Below, in pieces: positions 56,056 to 64,000 of a stretch of 64,000 nucleotides of DNA. Below the pieces are notes generated by a model. That model was not told where the DNA came from and did no database searches. It saw only the letters and a list, made by a program, of their open reading frames with translations. The stretch is from Streptomyces sp. SID12488 (GTDB lineage: Bacteria; Actinomycetota; Actinomycetes; Streptomycetales; Streptomycetaceae): contig NZ_JAAGLT010000007.1 of NCBI RefSeq assembly GCF_010548275.1, positions 186,001 to 250,000 of the forward strand, read 5' to 3'. Within the stretch, counting starts at the first letter, position 1. Each line of letters begins with the position of its first letter. Made by a program: the position numbers and the translations under genes.

Positions 56056-57309
56056 ATGTCGGTCACGCGTGCCCCTGAGGGCGATCTCGCCGTTGATGTG
56101 CTGCGCCGGCAGGACCCCGAGCTCGCCGAGGTGCTGCTCGGGGAGGCCGAACGGCAGGCGACGACGCTCCAGCTGATCGCCGCCGAGAACTTCACCTCGC
56201 CGGCCGTGCTGGCCGCGCTCGGCTCACCGCTCGCCAACAAGTACGCCGAGGGATATCCCGGTGCCCGGCACCACGGCGGCTGCGAGATCGTCGACGTCGC
56301 CGAGCGCGTCGCCGTGGAGCGTGCCAGGGCGCTGTTCGGCGCCGAACACGCCAACGTCCAGTCCCACTCCGGGTCTTCGGCCGTACTGGCCGCCTACGCC
56401 GCCCTCCTGCGCCCCGGTGACACCGTCCTCGCCCTCGGGCTGCCCCACGGCGGTCACCTGACGCACGGGTCGCCCGCCAACTTCTCCGGGCGCTGGTTCG
56501 ACTTCGTCCCCTACGGGGTCGACCCGGAGAGCGGCCTCATCGACTACGGGCAGGTGCGCGCCCTAGCCCGTACGCATCGCCCCAAGGCCATCGTCTGCGG
56601 GTCCATCGCCTACCCCCGGCACATCGACTACGCCGTCTTCCGCGAGATCGCCGACGAGGCGGGCGCCTACCTCATCGCCGACGCCGCCCACCCCATCGGG
56701 CTCGTCGCCGGGGGAGCGGCGCCCAGCCCGGTGCCGTACGCCGACATCGTCTGCGCGACGACCCACAAGGTGCTGCGCGGACCGCGCGGTGGGCTGCTGC
56801 TGTGCGGCGCCGAGCTGGCGGAACGGGTCGACCGGGCGGTTTTCCCGTTCACGCAGGGGGGCGCGCAGATGCACACGATCGCCGCCAAGGCCGTCGCCTT
56901 CGGCGAGGCGGCGACCCCGGCCTTCACGGCGTACGCCCATCAGGTGGTCGCCAACGCCCGGGTGCTGGCGGCGGGGCTGGCCGCCGAGGGGTTCGTGGTG
57001 ACGACAGGGGGGACGGACACGCATCTGATCACGGTCGACCCGGCGCCCCTGGGAGTGGACGGACGTACCGCGCGAGGGCTGCTTTCCGCCGCAGGAGTGG
57101 TGCTGGACTGCTGTCCGCTGCCCCACGGGGAGGCGCGCGGGCTGCGGCTCGGGACGGCCGCGCTGACCACCCAGGGGATGGGGGAGGCCGAGATGGCACG
57201 GATCGCGGTGCTGCTGGCGGGTGTGCTGCGTGGGGCTGCCGGGAGCGGTGGGGTGCGTGAAGAAGTTCGGGAGCTGGCCGGTAGATTTCCGCCGTATCCC
57301 GGGCGATGA
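56056..57309 (+). CDS. glyA: Serine hydroxymethyltransferase
   Basis: A 417-residue PLP enzyme: TLQLIAAENFTSPAVLAALG start, NVQSHSGSSAVLAAYAAL, and PLP-binding Lys238 in TTHKVLRGPRGG (family usually TTHKTLRGPRGG). Interconverts serine and glycine with THF. A -10-like TACATT at 56016-56021 fits a promoter ~30 nt before the ATG. The Thr-to-Val change next to Lys238 and a compact length place it in a divergent actinobacterial subgroup, so substrate preference could differ. Confidence 0.9.
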   Translation: MSVTRAPEGDLAVDVLRRQDPELAEVLLGEAERQATTLQLIAAENFTSPAVLAALGSPLANKYAEGYPGARHHGGCEIVDVAERVAVERARALFGAEHANVQSHSGSSAVLAAYAALLRPGDTVLALGLPHGGHLTHGSPANFSGRWFDFVPYGVDPESGLIDYGQVRALARTHRPKAIVCGSIAYPRHIDYAVFREIADEAGAYLIADAAHPIGLVAGGAAPSPVPYADIVCATTHKVLRGPRGGLLLCGAELAERVDRAVFPFTQGGAQMHTIAAKAVAFGEAATPAFTAYAHQVVANARVLAAGLAAEGFVVTTGGTDTHLITVDPAPLGVDGRTARGLLSAAGVVLDCCPLPHGEARGLRLGTAALTTQGMGEAEMARIAVLLAGVLRGAAGSGGVREEVRELAGRFPPYPGR

Positions 57310-57435
57310 GGGGTAGTCGTCAACGTGTGCACAGGCGCGCGTGCAACCATCTTCGCTACCCGGAAGTCCCTATCCCTATGCGTCCCTCGCTAGGGTGTGG
57401 GGCCTGGATGGCCAGCGAGACCTGTGGGGAAGCCT

Positions 57436-58785
57436 GTGCGTGAATACCTGCTGACGCTCTGCATCACGGCCGCGGTGACGTATCTGCTGACCGGGCCGGT
57501 ACGGAAGTTCGCGATCGTGGCCGGAGCGATGCCGGAGATCAGGGCCCGTGACGTGCACCGGGAACCCACTCCGCGGCTCGGCGGGATCGCGATGTTCTTC
57601 GGGCTGTGCGCCGGACTGCTGGTCGCCGACCACCTCACCAACCTCCACGAGGTCTTCAAGAACTCGAACGAGCCGAGGGCGCTGCTCTCCGGTGCCGCGC
57701 TCATCTGGCTGATCGGCGTCCTGGACGACAAGTTCGAGATCGACGCCCTGATCAAGCTGGGCGGCCAGATGATCGCCGCCGGCGTCATGGTCATGCAGGG
57801 TCTGACGATCCTGTGGCTGCCGATCCCGTCCGTGGGCAACGTCGCGCTGACCCAGTGGCAGGGCACCCTGCTGACGGTGGCGCTGGTCGTCATCACCATC
57901 AACGCGGTCAACTTCGTCGACGGCCTGGACGGTCTCGCGGCCGGCATGGTGTGCATCGCCTCGGCGGCGTTCTTCCTCTACGCCTACCGGGTCTGGGTCT
58001 CGTACGGCATCGAGGCCGCCGCCCCGGCCACCCTGTTCTCGGTGATCCTGATGGGCATGTGCCTCGGCTTCCTGCCGCACAACATGCATCCCGCCCGGAT
58101 CTTCATGGGTGACTCCGGGTCGATGCTCATCGGCCTGGTGCTGGCGGCCGGCGCGATCTCCATCACCGGGCAGATCGACCCGGACGCGATGAACCTGTTC
58201 TCCGGGTCCGAGCGCGCCACCGTGCACCAGATGGTGCCGGTCTACATCCCGCTTCTGATGCCGCTCACCATCATCGCGATCCCGGCAGCCGACCTGGTGC
58301 TGGCCATCGTGCGGCGCACCTGGCGCGGACAGTCGCCGTTCGCGGCCGACCGGGGGCATCTGCACCACCGGCTGCTGGAGGTCGGGCACTCGCACAGCAG
58401 GGCCGTCCTGATCATGTACTTCTGGTCGGCGCTGATCGGCTTCGGTGCCCTGTCCTACTCGGTCAACAACGCGTCCATGTGGATCGTCCTCAGTGTGGTG
58501 GCACTGAGCGCGATCGGACTCGTACTCCTGCTGCTGCCGCGCTTCACACCGCGCACCCCGCGCTGGGCCGAGCGGTTCGTGCCACCGCGCTACCGGCGCA
58601 GCCGCACGACGGAGGAGGCCGGGGCCACGGCGCCCGCCGCCTCGGTGCCGGCCCTGGCCGGTGAGGAGGCCACCCCGGAACACCGTGCTCCGGTGCGGGC
58701 CGGTGTCTCAGGCGTCAACGGGGCGACGGCGATCGGCCCCCGTTCGCGGCTTCTGGACCGGCGTAAGGCCGGGTCGTCGCGCTGA
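57436..58785 (+). CDS. MraY/WecA-family undecaprenyl-phosphate glycosyl-1-phosphate transferase
   Basis: A 449-residue polytopic membrane enzyme with about ten hydrophobic segments and family motifs REPTPRLGGIAMF, NFVDGLDGLAAG, FMGDSGSMLIGLV and HLHHRLLEVGHS. It transfers a sugar-1-phosphate, probably GlcNAc-1-P, to undecaprenyl phosphate to start a wall polymer. The last ~70 residues are a polar tail. GTG 57436 has GGGGAAG upstream; TAGGGT at 57391-57396 could be the -10. Confidence 0.92.
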   Translation: MREYLLTLCITAAVTYLLTGPVRKFAIVAGAMPEIRARDVHREPTPRLGGIAMFFGLCAGLLVADHLTNLHEVFKNSNEPRALLSGAALIWLIGVLDDKFEIDALIKLGGQMIAAGVMVMQGLTILWLPIPSVGNVALTQWQGTLLTVALVVITINAVNFVDGLDGLAAGMVCIASAAFFLYAYRVWVSYGIEAAAPATLFSVILMGMCLGFLPHNMHPARIFMGDSGSMLIGLVLAAGAISITGQIDPDAMNLFSGSERATVHQMVPVYIPLLMPLTIIAIPAADLVLAIVRRTWRGQSPFAADRGHLHHRLLEVGHSHSRAVLIMYFWSALIGFGALSYSVNNASMWIVLSVVALSAIGLVLLLLPRFTPRTPRWAERFVPPRYRRSRTTEEAGATAPAASVPALAGEEATPEHRAPVRAGVSGVNGATAIGPRSRLLDRRKAGSSR

Positions 58786-59093
58786 CGCAAGGTAAGAATC
58801 TGACTAATGCTTTGCTTGAAACAGAGAGAGCGTGGAGAGGGCAAAGCGCCCTAATACCAGACAAGTCGGCGCGGATTCTGCACAGGTGGGCAGGTTCACT
58901 CTCATGTGTGACACCGAGCACACCATCCAGGTAAAGACCTCATCAAATAGTTTGTGATACGGTTCACGAGAACCCCGGACAGAGCCGACGGACCGCAGTG
59001 CGACGGTCCATTGGCGCGAGTTTCTCTGCTCGAACCGGGGACTACGCTCGTCCATGACGACACCTGCCCCCCTGTGAAAGCGGAGTTGCCGCC
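58786..59093 (+). other. Region upstream of the ATP synthase operon
   Basis: About 308 bp with lower G+C (58795-58975). An AGGGC/GCCCT hairpin at ~58836-58851 is weak. TTTGTGATACGGTTCACG near 58950-58970 may hold the promoter of the atp operon, but spacing is not convincing. No gene seen. Confidence 0.4.
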
Positions 59094-59531
59094 ATGCCGT
59101 CCAACGACGTCCGGATCCTGCTTCAAGCCGCTGTGCCCACAGCTGCCGTCGGCGCTATCGCAGCCGCCGTCAGTGCCGTGGTCGCGGGTCTCGAAGGAGC
59201 GGTCGGGGCGGTCGTCGCGACGCTGGTTGTCATTCTCTTCATGGGTATCGGGCTTTACGTTCTGCAACGCACTGCCAAAACGCTTCCGCATCTGTTCCAG
59301 GCAATGGGTCTGATGCTGTACGCGGCCCAAATTCTTCTGCTGTTCATCTTTGTCGCGGCGTTCAAGAACACGACGCTGTTCAACCCCAGGGCCTTCGCGC
59401 TCACGCTGCTCGCAGGCACGCTCGCCTGGATCGCGGCGCAGGCGCGTGCCCACATGAAGTCGAAGATCCTCTACGTTGAACCCGAGTCCACGATGGGGGA
59501 CAAGCCCGAAAAGACAGGGCACTCGTCGTGA
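59094..59531 (+). CDS. atpI: ATP synthase-associated membrane protein (AtpI-like)
   Basis: A 145-residue protein with four hydrophobic segments (AAVPTAAVGAIAAAVSAVV, VVATLVVILFMGIGLYV, LYAAQILLLFIFVAAF and ALTLLAGTLAWIAAQA) and a polar tail. Position directly before atpB and topology match AtpI, thought to help assemble the c-ring. ATG 59094 chosen by position; sequence conservation in this family is low. Confidence 0.82.
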   Translation: MPSNDVRILLQAAVPTAAVGAIAAAVSAVVAGLEGAVGAVVATLVVILFMGIGLYVLQRTAKTLPHLFQAMGLMLYAAQILLLFIFVAAFKNTTLFNPRAFALTLLAGTLAWIAAQARAHMKSKILYVEPESTMGDKPEKTGHSS

Positions 59532-59756
59532 GAGGTAGGGCCGGGATAAGCGGGTGTGAGAGATCCTGCTATCGTCCGGTGCCAACTGCGGCATCGCGGG
59601 CGCGGGCATCTGAGCTGACGCCTGCTCAATCGCGAGGCTTGATGCCCCACAGCCGCCCCCACATCCGTTTCACCAGTCCAGTGCCGAACCGCGGCTGCGC
59701 GCCGCGCCGACACAACGAGGTTGCCGTACCCATGCGTCACGCCGAAGGAGCCCGTG

Positions 59757-60575
59757 GTGAGTGCTGACCAGACCCAGCTCGCCTTTGACTGGAGCTGTCG
59801 GATCATGTCCGACAACGGCTGTGGCTTCCCGGCTCCGGGCCTGCACTCGTTCCTCTTCAAGCCGATCGCCACGGTCGGCGGGGTCGAGTTCAACAAGGTG
59901 ATGCTCCTCGCGATCGTCACCAGTCTCCTGGTCGTCACCTTCTTCACGCTTGCCTTCGGCAAGGCGAAGGTGGTCCCGGGAAAGCTGCAGATGGTCGGCG
60001 AGGCCGGCTACGACTTTGTACGCCGTGGCATCGTCTACGAGACCCTCGGAAAGAAGGAGGGCGAGAAGTTCGTCCCCTTCATGGTCTCGCTGTTCTTCTT
60101 CATCTGGATCATGAACATCTGGTCCGTGATCCCGCTGGCACAGTTCCCGGTGTCCTCGGTCATCGCCTACCCGATGGTGCTGGCCGCCATCGTCTACGTG
60201 GTGTGGGTCTCGCTGACCTTCAAGAGGCACGGCTTCGTCGGCTTCTTCAAGAACATCACCGGCTACGACAAGTCGCTCGGCCCGGTGCTGCCGCTGGTGA
60301 TGGTCATCGAGTTCTTCTCGAACCTGCTGGTCAGGCCGTTCACGCACGCCGTACGGCTCTTCGCCAACATGTTCGCCGGCCACCTGATGCTGGTCATGTT
60401 CACGGTCGCCTCCTGGTACCTGCTCAACAGCTGGATGGTGCCGGCCGCCGGTGTCTCCTTCGTGATGGCCGTGGTCATGATCGGCTTCGAGCTCTTCGTT
60501 CAGGCCGTCCAGGCATACGTCTTCGTGCTGCTGGCCTGCACCTACGTTCAGGGCGCTCTCGCAGAGCACCACTGA
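59757..60575 (+). CDS. atpB: F0F1 ATP synthase subunit a
   Basis: A 272-residue polytopic subunit a, with the essential proton-channel Arg in the VRPFTHAVRLFANMFAGHL helix and the late FELFVQAVQAYVFVLLACTY helix. GTG 59757 is selected because AAGGAG lies 6 nt upstream; the frame extends to 59721. Membrane stator of the Fo motor. Confidence 0.96.
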   Translation: MSADQTQLAFDWSCRIMSDNGCGFPAPGLHSFLFKPIATVGGVEFNKVMLLAIVTSLLVVTFFTLAFGKAKVVPGKLQMVGEAGYDFVRRGIVYETLGKKEGEKFVPFMVSLFFFIWIMNIWSVIPLAQFPVSSVIAYPMVLAAIVYVVWVSLTFKRHGFVGFFKNITGYDKSLGPVLPLVMVIEFFSNLLVRPFTHAVRLFANMFAGHLMLVMFTVASWYLLNSWMVPAAGVSFVMAVVMIGFELFVQAVQAYVFVLLACTYVQGALAEHH

Positions 60576-60878
<303 letters not shown>

Positions 60879-60922
60879 ACCGACGTATCGACGATCGAAA
60901 CCTTTCAAGGAAAGGCACTGAT

Positions 60923-61471
60923 GTGATCGCCAACCTGGTACAGCTGGCGGCCGAGGAGAAGCAGAACCCGCTTATCCCGCCCGGTCCCGAGCTGCTTGTC
61001 GGCGCCATCGCCTTCGCCATCGTGTTCTTCTTCTTCTGGAAGAAGCTGCTTCCGAACATCAACAAGGTTCTGGAGGAGCGTCGCGCGGCGATCGAGGGCG
61101 GTATCGAAGAGGCCGACGCCATGAAGGTCGAGGCCCAGAGCGTTCTTGAGCAGTACAAGGCTCAGCTCGCCGAGGCCCGGCACGAGGCCGCGCGACTGCG
61201 CCAGGAGGCGCAGGAGCAGGGCGCCACGCTCATCGCCGAGATGCGCGCGGAAGGCCAGCGGCAGCGTGAGGAGATCGTCGCCGCCGGTCACTCGCAGCTC
61301 GACTCCGACCGCAAGGCCGCCTCGTCCGCGCTCCGCCAGGACGTCGGCAAGCTCGCGACCGAGCTGGCCGGCAAGCTCGTCGGTGAGTCCCTCGAGGACC
61401 ACGCCCGGCAGAGCCGTGTGATCGACCGTTTCCTCGATGACCTCGAGGAGAAGGCAGAGGCGACTCGATGA
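60923..61471 (+). CDS. atpF: F0F1 ATP synthase subunit b
   Basis: A 182-residue protein: one N-terminal membrane helix (LLVGAIAFAIVFFFFWKKLL) and a long charged coiled coil (EEADAMKVEAQSVLEQYKAQ). Forms the peripheral stalk. GTG 60923 with AAAGG upstream. The stop overlaps atpH by 4 nt. Confidence 0.96.
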   Translation: MIANLVQLAAEEKQNPLIPPGPELLVGAIAFAIVFFFFWKKLLPNINKVLEERRAAIEGGIEEADAMKVEAQSVLEQYKAQLAEARHEAARLRQEAQEQGATLIAEMRAEGQRQREEIVAAGHSQLDSDRKAASSALRQDVGKLATELAGKLVGESLEDHARQSRVIDRFLDDLEEKAEATR

Positions 61472-62289
61472 CCGTGCACGGAGCCAGTCGCGAGGCTGCC
61501 GCCGCCGCACGGGAGCGTCTCGACGCGCTGACGGACTCGACGTCCGCCGACGCGAAGAAGCTGTCCGAGGAGCTGGCTTCGGTCACCGCACTGCTGCACC
61601 GCGAGGTGTCGCTGCGTCGGGTCCTCACCGACCCGGCGCAGTCCGGAGAGGCCAAGGCCGAGCTGGCCCAGCGCCTCTTCGGCAGCCAGGTCGGTGGGCC
61701 CACCACCGACCTGGTGGCCGGCATGGTGCGCTCCCGCTGGTCGCGTTCGCGCGACCTGGTGGACGCGCTGGAGGAGCTGGCGGACCTCGCCGAGCTCACC
61801 GCCGCCCAGCAGGCGGGCGCGCTCGACAACGTCGAGGACGAGCTGTTCCGGTTCGGCCGGATCGTCGCTTCGAACACCGAGCTGCGCGCCGCGCTGACCG
61901 ACCGTGCCGCGACCACCGGCGCCAAGGGCGAGCTGCTGCGCAGCCTGCTCGGAGGCCGGGCCGCGGCCACGACCGAACGTCTGGTGACGCGCCTTGTGAC
62001 CGCGCCGCGGGGACGTAGCCTGGAGGCGGGACTCGAGTCCCTGTCCAAGCTCGCCGCCGAACGCCGGGACCGCATGGTCGCCGTCGTCACCTCGGCGGTT
62101 CCGCTGAGCGACCCGCAGAAGCAGCGCCTCGGCGCCGCCCTCGCGAAGCTCTACGGCCGTCAGATGCACCTGAACCTGGACGTGGACCCCGAGGTCCTCG
62201 GCGGGATCCGGGTGCTGGTCGGCGACGAGGTCATCAACGGCAGCATCGCGGACCGCATCGAGGACGCCGGCCGCCGCATGGCGGGCTAG
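61468..62289 (+). CDS. atpH: F0F1 ATP synthase subunit delta
   Basis: A 273-residue subunit delta, longer than the ~180 residues of E. coli, as usual for Actinobacteria. The C-terminal part carries VTSAVPLSDPQKQRLGAALA and VDPEVLGGIRVLVGDEVING, the family end. Links F1 to the peripheral stalk. A 160-nt gap with strong secondary structure precedes atpA. Confidence 0.95.
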   Translation: MTVHGASREAAAAARERLDALTDSTSADAKKLSEELASVTALLHREVSLRRVLTDPAQSGEAKAELAQRLFGSQVGGPTTDLVAGMVRSRWSRSRDLVDALEELADLAELTAAQQAGALDNVEDELFRFGRIVASNTELRAALTDRAATTGAKGELLRSLLGGRAAATTERLVTRLVTAPRGRSLEAGLESLSKLAAERRDRMVAVVTSAVPLSDPQKQRLGAALAKLYGRQMHLNLDVDPEVLGGIRVLVGDEVINGSIADRIEDAGRRMAG

Positions 62290-62355
62290 CCCGCCCGGCA
62301 GCCACACAGCAAGCAGCAACTCAATACTCGTAGTACGTACTTGAATGCGGCCCTG

Positions 62356-62429
62356 GTTGGGCCGTGCAGAGGATTCACCTCTTTTTTGGGGGGAGTCCCC
62401 ATCCCCCCAAGTGAAACTTCGGGCCCAAC
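62356..62429 (+). promoter_or_regulatory. Nested inverted repeats in the atpH-atpA gap
   Basis: An outer 8-bp pair GTTGGGCC (62356-62363) / GGCCCAAC (62422-62429) encloses an inner hairpin TTGGGGGG / CCCCCCAA (62386-62410) with a 9-nt loop, preceded by six T residues (62382-62387). The outer arm ends directly before the atpA ribosome site AAGGAG. It could tune translation or mRNA stability of atpA, or act as a partial terminator. Confidence 0.6.
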
Positions 62430-62449
62430 AAGGAGAGCAGGGAACCCAG

Positions 62450-64000
62450 ATGGCGGAGCTCACGATCCGGCCGGAGGAGATCCGGGATGCGCTGGAGACC
62501 TTCGTCCAGTCGTACAAGCCGGACGCGGCCTCGCGCGAGGAGGTCGGTACGGTCACCCTTGCCGGCGACGGCATTGCGAAGGTTGAGGGCCTCCCCTCGG
62601 CCATGGCCAACGAACTGCTGAAGTTCGAGGACGGCACCCTCGGTCTCGCGCTCAACCTCGAAGAGCGCGAGATCGGTACCGTCATCCTCGGCGAGTTCAG
62701 CGGCGTCGAAGAGGGCCAGCCGGTCACCCGTACCGGCGAGGTCCTGTCCGTGGCCGTCGGCGAGGGCTACCTCGGCCGCGTCGTCGACCCGCTCGGCAAC
62801 CCGATCGACGGCCTCGGCGAGATCGAGACCAGCGGTCGTCGCGCCCTGGAGCTGCAGGCTCCGGGCGTCATGGTGCGCAAGTCGGTGCACGAGCCGATGG
62901 AGACGGGCTACAAGGCCGTCGACGCGATGACCCCGATCGGCCGTGGCCAGCGTCAGCTGATCATCGGCGACCGGCAGACCGGCAAGACCGCTCTGGCCGT
63001 CGACACGATCATCAACCAGCGCGACAACTGGCGCACCGGTGACGTCAACAAGCAGGTCCGCTGCGTGTACGTCGCCATCGGTCAGAAGGGTTCGACCATC
63101 GCCTCCGTGCGTGGCGCCCTCGAAGAGGCCGGCGCGCTGGAGTACACGACCATCGTCGCCGCCCCGGCGTCCGACCCGGCCGGCTTCAAGTACCTTGCGC
63201 CGTACACCGGTTCGGCCATCGGTCAGCAGTGGATGTACGAGGGCAAGCACGTCCTCATCATCTTCGACGACCTCTCGAAGCAGGCCGACGCCTACCGCGC
63301 CGTGTCCCTGCTGCTGCGCCGCCCGCCGGGCCGCGAGGCCTACCCGGGTGACGTCTTCTACCTGCACTCCCGTCTGCTGGAGCGTTGCGCGAAGCTCTCC
63401 GACGAGCTGGGCAAGGGCTCGATGACCGGTCTGCCGATCGTCGAGACCAAGGCCAACGACGTCTCGGCGTTCATCCCGACCAACGTCATCTCCATCACCG
63501 ACGGCCAGTGCTTCCTGGAGTCGGACCTGTTCAACGCCGGTCAGCGCCCCGCGCTGAACGTCGGTATCTCCGTCTCCCGAGTCGGTGGTTCCGCGCAGCA
63601 CAAGGCGATGCGCCAGGTGTCCGGCCGACTGCGTCTCGACCTCGCCCAGTACCGTGAGCTGGAGGCGTTCGCCGCTTTCGGTTCCGACCTGGACGCCGCG
63701 TCGAAGTCGCAGCTGGAGCGCGGTCAGCGACTGGTCGAGCTGCTCAAGCAGGCTCAGTACCAGCCGATGGCCACCGAGGACCAGGTCGTCTCCATCTGGG
63801 CCGGTACCACCGGCCGGATGGATGAGGTGCCGGTCAACGACATCCGCCGCTTCGAGAAGGAGCTCCTGGAGTACCTGCACCGCAAGGAGCAGGGCCTCAT
63901 GACCTCCATCAAGGAGGGCGCGAAGATGTCGGACGACACCATCACCGCCATCGCCGACGCCGTCGCGGACTTCAAGAAGCAGTTCGAGACCTCGGACGGC
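62450..64000 (+). CDS. atpA: F0F1 ATP synthase subunit alpha, partial
   Basis: 517 codons are present and no stop is reached; the gene runs past the window end. N-terminal beta-barrel, Walker [15 protein letters not shown], and the arginine-finger region [19 protein letters not shown] are visible. Non-catalytic nucleotide-binding subunit of F1. ATG 62450 with AAGGAGAGCAGGG upstream. Confidence 0.97.
   Translation, partial: MAELTIRPEEIRDALETFVQSYKPDAASREEVGTVTLAGDGIAKVEGLPSAMANELLKFEDGTLGLALNLEEREIGTVILGEFSGVEEGQPVTRTGEVLSVAVGEGYLGRVVDPLGNPIDGLGEIETSGRRALELQAPGVMVRKSVHEPMETGYKAVDAMTPIGRGQRQLIIGDRQTGKTALAVDTIINQRDNWRTGDVNKQVRCVYVAIGQKGSTIASVRGALEEAGALEYTTIVAAPASDPAGFKYLAPYTGSAIGQQWMYEGKHVLIIFDDLSKQADAYRAVSLLLRRPPGREAYPGDVFYLHSRLLERCAKLSDELGKGSMTGLPIVETKANDVSAFIPTNVISITDGQCFLESDLFNAGQRPALNVGISVSRVGGSAQHKAMRQVSGRLRLDLAQYRELEAFAAFGSDLDAASKSQLERGQRLVELLKQAQYQPMATEDQVVSIWAGTTGRMDEVPVNDIRRFEKELLEYLHRKEQGLMTSIKEGAKMSDDTITAIADAVADFKKQFETSDG

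Overview
The window has very high G+C, GTG/TTG starts, 1-8 nt gene overlaps and rare TTA codons. Together with the core gene order at its right end (lysA-hom-thrC-thrB-rho-protease-LCP-rpmE-prfA-prmC-sua5-phosphatase-glyA-wecA-atpIBEFHA), this points to a Streptomyces chromosome. No mobile element is intact. A tRNA-Arg(CCG) at 38952-39023 separates a biosynthetic accessory region on the left from conserved core genes on the right.

Left region (1-6.8 kb): the 3' end of a type I polyketide/lipid synthase (dehydratase-like segment plus built-in phosphopantetheinyl transferase), a free ACP, an alpha/beta hydrolase, an MGT-type glycosyltransferase and a zinc-finger methyltransferase are translationally coupled. 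A YbhN-type membrane protein and a Mut7-C protein follow on the minus strand, and then a decayed Ser/Thr protein kinase (6.86-7.31 kb).

Middle region (7.4-38.5 kb): a type II (aromatic) polyketide cluster. Two methyltransferases on the minus strand face a third across an 857-bp control region rich in repeats. Next come a BBE-type FAD oxidase, a LuxR/LAL regulator with two TTA codons, and a divergent MarR/azoreductase pair with twin operators. A largely coupled operon of about 20 kb follows: quinone/keto reductases, Gfo/Idh and 6PGDH-like dehydrogenases, ABM and FAD monooxygenases, a SchA/CurD protein, an amidohydrolase with a large Gly/Ser insert, a cupin, KS-CLF-ACP, an SRPBCC aromatase/cyclase, two acyl-CoA-dehydrogenase-fold flavoenzymes, a TcmI cyclase, a small Trp-rich protein and an O-methyltransferase. 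The operon ends with cofactor and precursor supply genes: metK, a PfkB (adenosine-kinase-like) gene, metF, a 36-codon stump of ahcY, and accA. Four SAM-dependent methyltransferases in the cluster fit the dedicated SAM supply. The product is not identifiable from sequence; a polymethylated, multiply oxidised polycyclic aromatic (tetracenomycin or pentangular type) is the best inference.

Right region (39-64 kb): housekeeping genes for lysine and threonine synthesis, transcription termination, translation termination and tRNA modification, cell-envelope work and the F1Fo ATP synthase operon, which is cut by the window end inside atpA. Points of note there are a LMW phosphatase homologue whose nucleophilic Cys is Ser, an ArgRS-like protein without a catalytic domain, two probably leaderless genes, and nested hairpins upstream of atpA.
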